Positions 10,208-17,836 of a stretch of 17,836 nt of DNA are shown in pieces. The stretch spans positions 1 to 17,836 of the forward strand of contig WTXD01000207.1 in NCBI GenBank assembly GCA_022496205.1, given 5' to 3'. This DNA is from Gloeopeniophorella convolvens. Its lineage: Eukaryota; Basidiomycota; Agaricomycetes; Russulales. The notes under the pieces were generated by a model. The model had not been told where the DNA came from. It searched no databases and was given only the letters and a program-made list of their open reading frames with translations. The position numbers were made by a program, and so were the translations under genes. Every line of letters begins with the position of its first letter. Position 1 is the first letter of the stretch.

Positions 10208-13040
10208 TCATGGGAGGATGCAGTTCCCGACGGGAGCCGCAGGGGCCTCCGGCTGCATCATGAGCTGATGGAGGAATGGTCAGATGGTTCTCGAAGCGCG
10301 GGAGCAATGGACGCACAACGATGGTCTGCACGGAGGTGTACACCGCCGCGACAACGCCGAACACGCCGAGCGCGATGTCCGCGGCCTTCTGCTTGCGCGT
10401 GTGCGCGCACGCCTTGTAGTGCAGCATCGCGGGGTAGACATAGCACAGCGGCACGCTGCGGGCGCAGGCGAATTAGCTACGTGCGTGCTCGCGGCGACCG
10501 GAAGCCAAGCGAGAGGGCTTACCAAGCGAAGCTTCCGACGAACGCCACGAACTTGTCGAGATCCTTCGCCCCGGCCCAGCTGATCACGGTGCAGCCCATG
10601 ACGACGCAGAACCTAAATACGTTCTTCTGCCACTTGACGCGCACATCCATCTTCCCGCTCCGCGTGAAGATCCCGTTCTCCATGATGCGCACGGCGGGGA
10701 ACAGCTGCAACGGCACGGAGAGCAAGATCGCGAGCGAGTAGAGGAACTGCACGGCCTGCGTCAGCCGCGAGGACGTGTCGAGATTCACGATGACGACGGT
10801 CTTGATGTCAGCTCCGAATGCGAGGTAGGAGAGCGCGCCCGCGCCACCAAAAAGGACTTCGAGGGCGTCAGAAGCAGCTTCGGCTGATGACGTCTGGGTG
10901 GACTTACACAGAAGGAAGATCATGACGCCCGAGAGCACCATCGGGAACTTGTGCGGTTCGCGCATAGAATCGGTGATGGGAATGACCTACAGGAAAAGCT
11001 CGGTTCGCGCACGTTCGAGGGACGAGCGCGCGTGTACGTACCAGACCGATTCCCTCGAAGGAAAAGACTGCCGTGCTGCAAGATGTGATGGGACGCTGTC
11101 AGGTGGGCTCACTGTCTGATGGTAGAAGCACGCACCCAATCAACAGCGGGAAATCCTTCGGGTTGAACATCTCGACCTTCGCGATGCCGCGCTCCGCGAT
11201 GACACCAAATTCGCTTCCGAAGATGTAGATCAGACCCGCAAGGATGAACGCGTCTGCCACGAGGGCCGTCGTGCTCAGCTTAGCCAAGCTACGTATGAGC
11301 GCCAGCGGAAGGAAGATGACGAGCTGCATGAGGATCAGGTACGAAACCGGGATGAGCGAGGCGCAACGGGTGGCCGCAAGGACGAAGCTCTGCAAGTTCT
11401 CTGCGACGAAGATGGTGTACGCAGCCACGAAGCCTATCTGGGAGATCGTGATGGACGAGAGAATCGCATAGCGCATCCAAGGTCCGTAGAGCGTGCCGCC
11501 GAGATCTGCAAGCAATCAGAACGCAGCGTGGTGATCAAGAGACATTGGAATGTACCTCCGAAGCTGCCCGAGACGACAAATTTGGTCTTCACGAGGAGCA
11601 GGAACGAGTATAGCGACACCAGAGCGATGACTGAGATCGTCAAGGAAGAGAACAAAAGCCCTCCATTGAAGAACCTGGGGGGAGTGAGTCTGATAGATAC
11701 AGGAACCGTCACAACAGAACTCACGCCTTGCCCAAGAAAAGGACCCCAGTGCCGACGAACGACTTCAGCAACTATAGCGGCGTGCCGACACTCAGATCCG
11801 CGCCAACCGGGGCTGCATTGACGACGCACCATCAAAATAGCCTGTCCAACTGTTGCGTCTCCTTGGTTGACACTCATGCGGCGCCGCCTCGAGCGCGAGC
11901 GCGAGTGCGATGACGCGCGCTGGAGCAGCGGCGACGTCTCCGAGAGCCCCGACTTGGACGGCGGCTCATCCGCCAGAATCCGCACCAGCGACCCGCGGGC
12001 CGCCTCCACGTCCGGGCGCAGCGCCGACGCGCCACGCGACCCGGACGGCTGTCCGTATGGCTGGGCCTCATCCTCCAGCCCCTCCTCGTCCTCTTCTTCA
12101 ATCTCTTCTAGGTCTTCTCCCGCCTGCCAATGTGTGAGCGATGTGTTGATATATGAGATGCGAGCAAGTCACTCACGAAGTGGCCGAATATGTACAAGAA
12201 ATCAATAAAGTTGTTGAGCATAGGGGGCTGCTCGCCGGGCTCGCCACCGTTGCCCTGAAGGATCACGTAGTTCCGGCGGAACCCGCCGGGCTCGTGGATA
12301 TGCTCGAACGCAGGGTCCGGCGTCGCGACGGTCGAGCCCGCGAACGACGCCGAGCGCGGGCGTGCGAGCCGGCGCTGGTCCTGCTGCCACTTGTAGATAT
12401 TGTGCCTGCGCACGTTTGCCTGTCAGGCCAAGCATTCCAGCGCGAGATACAATGCGTACGTGGTGTCCGCGCCGGGCGTATGGTACGGCACGGGGAACGG
12501 CTCGGTGTCCTCCCGCTGCACCCGCGGCATCTGCGACGCCGACGAGCGGCGCGACGCAGGACCCGCGCCCTCGCCCCCGCCCCCGCCGCCGTCCGAGCCG
12601 CCGCCGCGCTCCTCGCGCGAGACGAGGTGCTTGCGGAGCACCTTGGCCTTCTCCTCGTCGGGCAAGTCGTCGAGGTCGACGACGGCCTCTGGCGTCGGTG
12701 TCGACGGCGTCGAGTCGTCGAGGCCCAGGCCGACACCGCCCGGGCGGCGGGCGCTGATCCCGCCTATTGACGGGACGCGATGAGGCCCGTCGCGGGGGAA
12801 GGAGATAGGCTCAGCGGACGCAGCTGCACGCGGGGTGCCGGCTCCTGAGCGCGGCGGGATGTTGGGGAGTGGCGGGGTGCCGGCGTACTGAGCGCGGAAG
12901 TTGCGCAGGTCCGGGGTGCCGGAGAAGGGGGTACCTGCGGGGCTGGCGCGGTCGCCCCTGCGACTGCCCGGGGTGCCCGCTGCGGGCGCGGGGGAGAAAC
13001 GGGGACTGGATATGTTGAGGGGCTTGCTGGGGCTGGACAT
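10208..13040 (-). CDS. AVT3: Vacuolar amino-acid transporter, Avt3/Avt4 type
   Basis: Amino acid/auxin permease superfamily protein; yeast Avt3 and Avt4 export neutral amino acids from the vacuole. Exons in transcript order: 13040-12460, 12405-12177, 12123-11830, 11771-11725, 11674-11556, 11505-11136, 11075-11042, 10986-10908, 10856-10523, 10455-10317, 10264-10208; 2283 nt, 760 aa, ten introns of 50-67 bp. Residues 1 to about 360 are a hydrophilic Ser/Pro/Gly-rich N-terminal region with acidic patches, as in yeast Avt3. The rest has about 11 membrane helices and the family hallmarks LLKSFVGTGVLFLGKAF, YAILSSITISQIGF, FEGIGLVIPI, LSVPLQLFPAVRI and DLDKFVAFVGSFACVPL. The last small exon is supported by the intron at 10265-10316, which yields QTIVLMMQPE; reading straight through would give an unrelated tail ending at 10128. 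The chosen ATG, not an in-frame one 78 bp further upstream, begins the typical MSSPSKPLN leader. Confidence 0.93.
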
Positions 13041-13181
13041 GGTGGGCGTTGCGGTGCAAGTCGAGATCCGTGAACGAGGTCCGTACAAAGGCGCGCAAGT
13101 GACGCGGTTGTTCGCCAAGCGGGCTCCGGCGCTCCGCCAGTGCCAGCCACGCCCACACCGCCGACAATAGCCAGCTCAGCC
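13041..13181. promoter_or_regulatory. Short divergent promoter region, AVT3/FRA10AC1
   Basis: Only about 141 bp lie between the AVT3 start codon (minus strand) and the proposed FRA10AC1 start codon (plus strand), so both transcripts must initiate here or within each other's 5' parts. The stretch is GC-rich, has no TATA box, and contains no element I can name with confidence. Shared regulation is an inference from spacing alone. Confidence 0.5.
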
Positions 13182-13870
13182 ATGTCTTCCACCTCAAAAC
13201 ACGTTCGGCGTCGTTCGACACAGAGTTTGACATCCTCAAAGCATCGCACAAGTTCTTGCGCGAAAACGAAGACCCCGCAGAGGCGCGCAACGCACCATGG
13301 AACGACCAGCTCGCCCAAAAGTACTACTCGAGCCTCTTTCGCGAGTTTGCCGTCTGCGACCTCAAACATTACAAGTCTGGAAACGTACGCCCGCTTATGC
13401 TCACTGTCGACTCTGACTTATGCCTCTCAGCTTGCTCTCCGCTGGCGCACAGAAGCCGAGGTGTTATCGGGCGCGGGAGAGACCTCCTGCGGAAACACGC
13501 GCTGCGAGCACCACGACAACCCAGACGCACCCGCCCAGCTCGCCACCCTGGAACTACCCTTTACCTACGAAGAACACGGCGAACGCAAGAGCGCGCTCGT
13601 GAAAGTGGTCCTGTGCCCGCGCTGCACCAAGAAGCTCATGTGGAAGCACAACAAACAAAAGGAGACCCGCGCTGCCGCTGCCGCTGCCCTCGAGGGCCCA
13701 TCTGGGCAGAGCAGCGAGAAAGACCCAGATGACAGGGAGCTTCCCGCCGCTCGAAGGATAGGGAGGACAAGGGTGGCTCCGCCACACGGCTACGCGATTC
13801 ACGCTCGCGCTCGCCCCGGGATAAAAGAGCCGCTCGTAGTTCCCGACGCCGACGATCCAGGTCGCCATAG
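13182..13870 (+). CDS. FRA10AC1: FRA10AC1-family protein, frame interrupted twice
   Basis: Homologue of human FRA10AC1, a nuclear protein found with spliceosomes. Two exons, 13182-13384 and 13431-13870, flank a 46-bp GT-AG intron. Family features visible: FDTEFDILKASHKFL, WNDQLAQKYYSSLFREFAVCDL, LALRWRTEAEVLSGAGE, a Cys set CGNTRC plus CPRC that looks like a zinc ribbon, then KKLMWKHNKQKE. The tail is an RS-type region (SRSRSPRDKR, SSRRRRSRSP) ending at the tag 13868-13870. Two frame changes are needed, each equal to one missing base: one between about 13200 and 13211, joining MSSTSKHVRR to SFDTEF, and one between about 13733 and 13742, joining EKDPDDRE to SRRSKDRED. With both, the product is about 214 aa. 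The first could instead be an unseen 5' exon, since no in-frame Met lies upstream of SFDTEF before a stop at 13100. The second cannot be an intron because no GT donor is available. The long frame running past 13870 is not the real C-terminus. Confidence 0.82.
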
Positions 13871-13938
13871 ACAAAAGCACTTCTTTGTATGTTGTCACGC
13901 CGTGCCTCTACTGTACATCGAATCTCACAATTCACTCG

Positions 13939-16568
13939 TCATGAAGGATGCAAGAATGTCTGCAACTGCAGGCCGCGTCAGCCACAGCCAGCGAGCCGCA
14001 CAGAGCACGGGCACCCACATATTCATCGTAAACATGCAACACCTCTCGCAGCTGTCTCCTAGATATCTCCGCGCGGAAGAGTATCTCGTCGTCCGTGCAC
14101 TTGCCGTCAAAGTACTGGTTGATCCTGGACGCAACGCCGTCAGCTCCAACCCTCGCAAAGCCGTGGCCAAATACGCACTGGTCAAACCGCCGCGCGACAT
14201 ACTCGTCCTTCCCCTCCGACATCGCCTGCAACCACCGGCGCTGCACGAACGTCGCCCTCCCAGGATCCGCCAAGATGGACGTCTCCACGTCCTCGCCCTC
14301 CTCGAGCCCCTCCTCGCCCTTGTGCCCCGCCTCAGCCGCCGCCGCAGCTGCCGCAGCCTCCTTCTCCTTCTCCTCGATCTCCTCGTCGAGTTCGATGCCC
14401 TCCTCCAGGATCGGCGGCTCGATAATGTCGCTGATGCTCGCGCGGCTATGCTGCGAGCCGGACCCGCGCCGCGCGTACCACGCGGGTGTCTCGAAGAACG
14501 GCGTGCCAAAGTCGCGCTCGCTACCGCCGCTGTCTGCGCGCGCGCGCCCCGCGGAACACCGCCCCGTCCTCGTCATCGTCCTCGTCGCGCTCCTGCCGCG
14601 CGCGCCACGATACGCGCCGCTGCTCGCCCCACTGCCGGCGCACCTGTGCCTTGAGCACGGCGGGCACGACTATGCGCACGCGCAGGTGCAGCGTCACGAG
14701 CAAGTCGCGCTGCAGCAGCCACAGCACGACCTCGTGGAATGCTGGGACGCGCTCCTTGGACCTGACGACGGTCGCGTAGAAGTGGTTCGACGATGCGCCG
14801 GAGACGGTCGCGAGGAGCTGGGGCAGGGACGGGATCGACGGGTCGGGGAAGGCGTGGCGGAACGCCTGAGCGAGCTGCTTGATGCTAGAGATCGTAGGTT
14901 CAGAATGCATGCTAGAGATACGGGGCCAGCAACGTACGGCGTTTCGATCTTGAAAGGGAGCGAGAAGACAGTCTTCAGGCCGCGATGCACGATGTCGACG
15001 ACCTTGGCGCGCCGGTGGTGCACGAGCCACCGCCGATGGGGTACACCTGCGTCTCGAGATCCCAGTCGAGCAGACTCGCCATGTCAACTAACCTATGCCG
15101 GGGTCCGAGTCAATCCGCCGCCCCGTGTGTACACGCCACCGCAGGTCAGGACGGACGCACGATAGGGTAACGTCGGCCGTCTCAGGAAGCGGATGAGCTG
15201 CTCAGCGAGCAGCTTGTCCTCGTCGCGCACGTTCGTCCGCGGATGCTGCGTACACGTCCATCCACTCGCGCCCGGCGCCGTCGGGCCCGCTCAGCAGGAG
15301 CAGGCTCTTCCACGGCTCGAGCCCGGGCAGGCGCCATGCGACGCTGAACTCGCGGCCCCAGGTGTTGTTCCCGCCGTCGCGCATCTCTGCCTCGTCGTGT
15401 CGGCAAACTCGTCGTCGTCGTGCTGTGCAGGAGCGTGTCCAGGTACGGCGGGAGCTGCAGCTCCAGGGGCAGGTTGTGGATCGTGAGGTGCGCGAGCGAG
15501 CGCGACTTGATGGACTCGTAGAGCGTCTTCATGGCGGGGGCGATGGACGACACGAGCAGCGCTTGGTTCATGTAGTCCTCGTACGGCCTGTCTGTCAGAG
15601 CCACGCCGGGGGTGAGTCGCAGGAAAGACCAAGCAGGCCGCGCGCGGCACGCACACTTGGACGCATACTCGTCCTTGAGCGCGCTCAGGACGTCGCACTC
15701 CTTCTCGACAAAGTTCGACAGCACCTGCTCCTGGAACAGCACCGCCGTGAGCGTGAACGCGACCTGCTGGTACACGACGTCGAAGTACTTCCCGATGTTG
15801 CCCGACGCGGACGACGACGGGTCCGGCACCTCGTGCACGAACGCGACGTGGAACGTCTGCAGCCACTGCGCCGCGGGGGCCGGGGACCCCGCATCAGGCG
15901 CCGCAGACGCAGACGCTGACGTTGACGCAGACGGCGGCTCGAGCTCAGCGGACGCCGCGAGGTCCTCGCCCGACGCGCGGCGCTTGCGCGAGCCGCGCCC
16001 GCGCCCGCGCACGTCACGCGGCTCCTGCGCGAAGCGCCACGCGCCGTCGGCGGCCGCGCACACGGGGTGGCCGACGAAGAAGAGGTCGTCGACGGCGAGC
16101 GCGAAGCGCTGGTGGCACAGCGCGCGCTTCGGGCACAGCAGCCCGCGAGGAACTCGGCCGCGTACCCGAACAGCGCGCCGTACTCGTCGTGCAGCGGCGC
16201 GTCCGCCGGCGCCGCGTCGCGGTCCGCGTACGCCGCGCCGCTGCCGTCCTTGCTTGGGGACGCACGCCCCGACGGCGTCGAGTGCGAGAACGAGTGCGAG
16301 CGCGAGCGGTCGCGCGCGGGGCGCGGGCGCTGCCAGATGTACTCCCACTCATCGCGCGGGCGCGCGGGGGCGGGAGCGTCGGCGGGCGGCGGGTCGTGGA
16401 AGTGCGCGGAGCGCCAGGGGTTGTCGTGCTGGTCGGGGTCGTAGCTGGCGCTGGGCCGGGGGCGCGCGAGGCGGGGCGAGGCTTGGGGCGAGGGCGGCCA
16501 GCGGCAGATGAGGCTGCTCCGTTGGCGGAGGAGGTGACGAGGACGATGGCGAGGAGCGTTTCGGCCAT
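13939..16568 (-). CDS. NPR3: Npr3 homologue (SEACIT/GATOR1 subunit), frame interrupted about eight times
   Basis: Npr3 (NPRL3), with Npr2 and Iml1, forms the GAP complex that turns off TORC1 when amino acids are scarce, at the vacuole. Exons in transcript order: 16568-15657, 15587-15161, 15092-14938, 14884-14179, 14124-14019, 13965-13939; introns are 53-69 bp. Family landmarks: start MAETLLAIVLVTSSANG then SSLICRWPPSP; LLCPKRALCHQRFALAVDDL followed by FFVGHPV; the DMASLLDWDLETQVYP and RRAKVVDIVHRGLKTVFSLP block; an acidic/Ala-rich linker; and the C-terminus LREVLHVYDEYLQTFLHPS. Low-complexity inserts rich in Ser, Arg and Pro occur in the first 150 residues. Frame changes lie near 16519, 16142, 15421, 15394, 15230-15250, 15184, 15036 and 14531-14551. 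Six equal one missing base; the fifth and the last are net +1. Expected length is about 775 aa. It is convergent with FRA10AC1, with 68 bp between the stops. Sequence error or pseudogene cannot be settled here. Confidence 0.87.
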
Positions 16569-16761
16569 TGCAGACGGTTATCGGTCAACGAGTAGGTCAA
16601 GGACGTTTCAGAGATGTGCGGGCGACGCTGCCCACTGTGCGGGCAATGTCACGCACACACGCAGCGTTGCGCGCAAGTTGCGCGGCGATGTCTCGGCTCC
16701 AGCTTGAGTCGCGTCCGCGATGATCAAGTTCAGCACCGCAACCTTCAATGTATGACTTTCG

Positions 16762-16965
16762 TCAAATTGTCTGGTTCGACGGTCTTGGGAGGACGTCGCA
16801 CTCGTCTGGATACCCCGGCACGTTTTCGACATTCACAATCACCGACCCGATGTGATACCAGGCGCGTTCAATGCTGATATAGATACCCGGCAACACCGCC
16901 TCGCCGTAGCAGGCCTGCTTCAAGGGTACTTTCCCCCCGACCCAATCCAAACCAATCCGTTCCAT
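16762..16965 (-). CDS. Unrecognised small open reading frame
   Basis: 67 codons from ATG 16965 to tga 16762. The protein is compositionally plausible (for example GIYISIERAWYHIGSVIVNV followed by VPGYPDE), with aromatic and aliphatic residues alternating as in a beta-sheet domain, but I do not recognise a family. A stop lies about 24 bp upstream of the ATG in the same frame, so as it stands it is either a very short protein, the last exon of a gene whose 5' part lies further right, or a chance frame. Plus-strand frames over the same bases look less protein-like but cannot be excluded. Confidence 0.3.
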   Translation of the reverse strand: MERIGLDWVGGKVPLKQACYGEAVLPGIYISIERAWYHIGSVIVNVENVPGYPDECDVLPRPSNQTI

Positions 16966-16995
16966 GCACGAACCTGCTAGGCTCTACTGGCTCTA

Positions 16996-17184
16996 CTATC
17001 TAGCCGAGTCCCATTCCCTCTCGCTGCCATTGAAGCTCAAGCGCTCATGCACATGTCTTGATCCTTGCCGACCTGCGGTGGTGTCGGACGGCACGAGACC
17101 CTGGCATGTCTTGCGGGGCTTGCATGGCGGCTCCACGTTCGTCCCGCAGTGGTTGCACAAGCAATCGGACTCGCCGCAGCGATA
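16996..17184 (-). other. Cys-rich open stretch, possible exon
   Basis: Sixty-two codons lie between stops, with no Met, in the same frame as the small open reading frame at 16762-16965. The first half is Cys-rich: RCGESDCLCNHCGTNVEPP, then CKPRKTC, giving spacing C-x4-C-x-C-x2-C-x6-C-x5-C. That pattern resembles a metal-binding or disulphide-rich module, but I cannot name one. The two segments could be exons of one minus-strand gene joined by an intron across the stops at about 16970-16998. Evidence is weak: open length and composition only. Confidence 0.2.
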
Positions 17185-17471
17185 CTACTAGGCACTATCC
17201 CTCCGTTGACCAAGGGATCCGCTTCTCCGCAGCGAGCCCCGAACCGCTGGCCGAAACATCTTTGCAGAAGACCTTAGTATGTACGTCATACGTCACCAAC
17301 TTGCGCAGCAGACACTAGGCGCTCCAAGAGGTTGCACCTCATGGGCGCAACTACTTCGACGGCCCTCCATACTGTGGCATTGCCGACGCCATCATTGGCG
17401 CCTACGCCTGTGAGAAGAAACTACATAAGGACAGGCCACGGCTTGAAGCATCGGTCCGCCCTACTACTGAT

Positions 17472-17836
17472 ATGTTCTCGCCGTCTCCCGATAACATCCA
17501 ATCTTTCCTGGAATCCCTATCTATCACTGATGCCGCCGTGATTGTGTCTCAGTGCAGTCTGGTAAGCCTTTCAACGACTGACTTCTGCTGGATCTGGCCG
17601 ACAAACGACCTTTTTGCAGGTGACTTACCTGTGCTTCAAGCGGTATGAGCCGACTACCAAGACCCCACTATTCATCCTCCTCGTCCTTGTCCCAAGCGCC
17701 ATCGCCTATGCTTTCGCCTTCTCCCCCCTCTCTGGCTTCCACGTGGTCACTGCGACATTCGCGTTCTACTATGGACTCATACTTCTGTGCGCAACCGCGT
17801 ACGATTGTCAGCCTGGCACCCGCTGGCACAATACCC
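17472..17836 (+). CDS. Cytochrome P450, N-terminal fragment cut by the window edge
   Basis: Beginning of a membrane-anchored P450 monooxygenase of the type common in Agaricomycetes. Exon 1 is 17472-17561 (30 codons from MFSPSPDNIQ to SQCSL), then a 58-bp GT-AG intron at 17562-17619, then exon 2 from 17620 to the window end. Exon 2 reads VTYLCFKRYEPTTKTPLF and continues with two hydrophobic segments (about residues 48-65 and 72-90), the ER anchor region. The typical P450 hinge, WHPLAQYP (matching the family's HPLARYPGP), follows in a different frame: up to ATAY at 17802 the frame is one, and RLSAWHPLAQYP from 17802 needs one extra base. No haem-binding region is inside the window, so function and clan cannot be stated. 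The call rests on the KRYEP and HPLAxYP pattern of basidiomycete P450 leaders. Confidence 0.72.

Larger units (their letters stand above)
16569..17471. other. NPR3/P450 divergent intergenic region
   Basis: About 900 bp separate the divergent NPR3 and P450 starts and should include both promoters. It is richer in AT than the NPR3 coding region. Two open stretches in the same minus-strand frame (16996-17184 and 16762-16965) are the only candidates for coding sequence and are described separately. No transposon ends, tRNA or long repeat was seen. Because neighbouring genes in this part of the window have broken frames, a real gene here could be hidden by further indels. Confidence 0.5.

Noticed and set aside
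10128..10316. Read-through C-terminus for AVT3 ending at 10128
   Set aside because: Removing a regular 52-bp GT-AG intron (10265-10316) gives QTIVLMMQPE and a stop at 10208, which fits the family's end; the read-through tail does not.
14320..14360. GC-rich Ala-coding repeat as a possible expanded microsatellite
   Set aside because: It is the coding sequence for a polyalanine run in the NPR3 linker with mixed codons; not a pure repeat.
13140..14654. A 504-codon plus-strand open frame
   Set aside because: Only its middle (13431 to about 13735) is FRA10AC1 coding sequence. The upstream part is a shifted frame of exon 1 and everything beyond about 13740 is out of frame and then antisense to NPR3.
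14095..15165. A 356-codon plus-strand open frame
   Set aside because: Entirely antisense to NPR3 exons and introns; composition is Ser/Arg/Pro-rich and unlike any known protein.
15588..15656. In-frame coding through the NPR3 stretch 15588-15656
   Set aside because: The 69-bp segment is open but has GT and AG ends; removing it gives EYASKPYEDYM, the family sequence, whereas the read-through peptide is not conserved.
15182..16348. A 388-codon minus-strand frame as a complete gene
   Set aside because: It contains NPR3 only between about 16141 and 15423. Both ends are out of frame, and the true start is the ATG at 16568.
1..17836. A secondary-metabolite cluster built on the ABC transporter and the P450
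   Set aside because: No core synthase or other tailoring enzyme is present, and the genes between are housekeeping types; the two are more than 10 kb apart.

Overview
The window is nuclear DNA of a filamentous basidiomycete, most likely an Agaricomycete; a polypore-like fungus is my inference. Coding sequence is GC-rich and cut by many short introns (about 46-92 bp, almost all GT-AG), the gaps between genes are small, and the recognisable proteins (Yor1-like ABCC transporter, cytochrome b5-acyl-CoA dehydrogenase, Avt3, FRA10AC1, Npr3, an Agaricomycete-type P450 leader) fit such a genome. No rRNA, tRNA, CRISPR array or intact mobile element was seen.

Layout. 1-1571: no gene recognised; its right half is the promoter side of the ABC transporter, with two GATAAG motifs one helical turn apart and a strong 14-bp inverted repeat. 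1572-6943 (+): a 20-exon ABCC full transporter, 1426 aa. 6944-7417: convergent gap. 7418-9826 (-): a 15-exon cytochrome b5-acyl-CoA dehydrogenase fusion, 518 aa, ending in the peroxisomal signal SRL; it contains a 12-nt micro-exon and a GC-AG intron. 10208-13040 (-): an 11-exon vacuolar amino-acid transporter of the Avt3 type, 760 aa. 13182-13870 (+): a FRA10AC1 homologue with an RS-rich tail, sharing a 141-bp divergent intergenic region with AVT3. 13939-16568 (-): the NPR3 homologue, convergent with FRA10AC1. 16569-17471: a gap holding a possible unrecognised minus-strand protein. 17472 to the right edge (+): the N-terminal membrane anchor of a cytochrome P450.

The most striking structural point is a sharp contrast along the window. 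The three genes from 1.57 to 13.04 kb (about 8.1 kb of CDS in 46 exons) can be spliced into perfectly open frames. Every recognised gene to the right of 13.1 kb is interrupted: about eleven single-step frame changes (two in FRA10AC1, eight in NPR3, one in the P450), nearly all equivalent to one missing base, while the encoded protein stays conserved on both sides of each break. This looks more like a poorly polished end of a contig than like pseudogenes, but the sequence alone cannot decide.

Functionally, AVT3 (amino-acid export from the vacuole) and NPR3 (SEACIT/GATOR1 subunit that restrains TORC1 at the vacuole) lie about 1 kb apart with one small spliceosome-associated gene between them. 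The ABC transporter and the P450 are detoxification or secondary-metabolism types, but they are far apart and show no sign of forming a cluster. I found no convincing new multi-gene system. The best biological leads are the peroxisome-targeted b5-dehydrogenase fusion, the micro-exon, the palindrome upstream of the transporter and the unassigned Cys-rich minus-strand segment.
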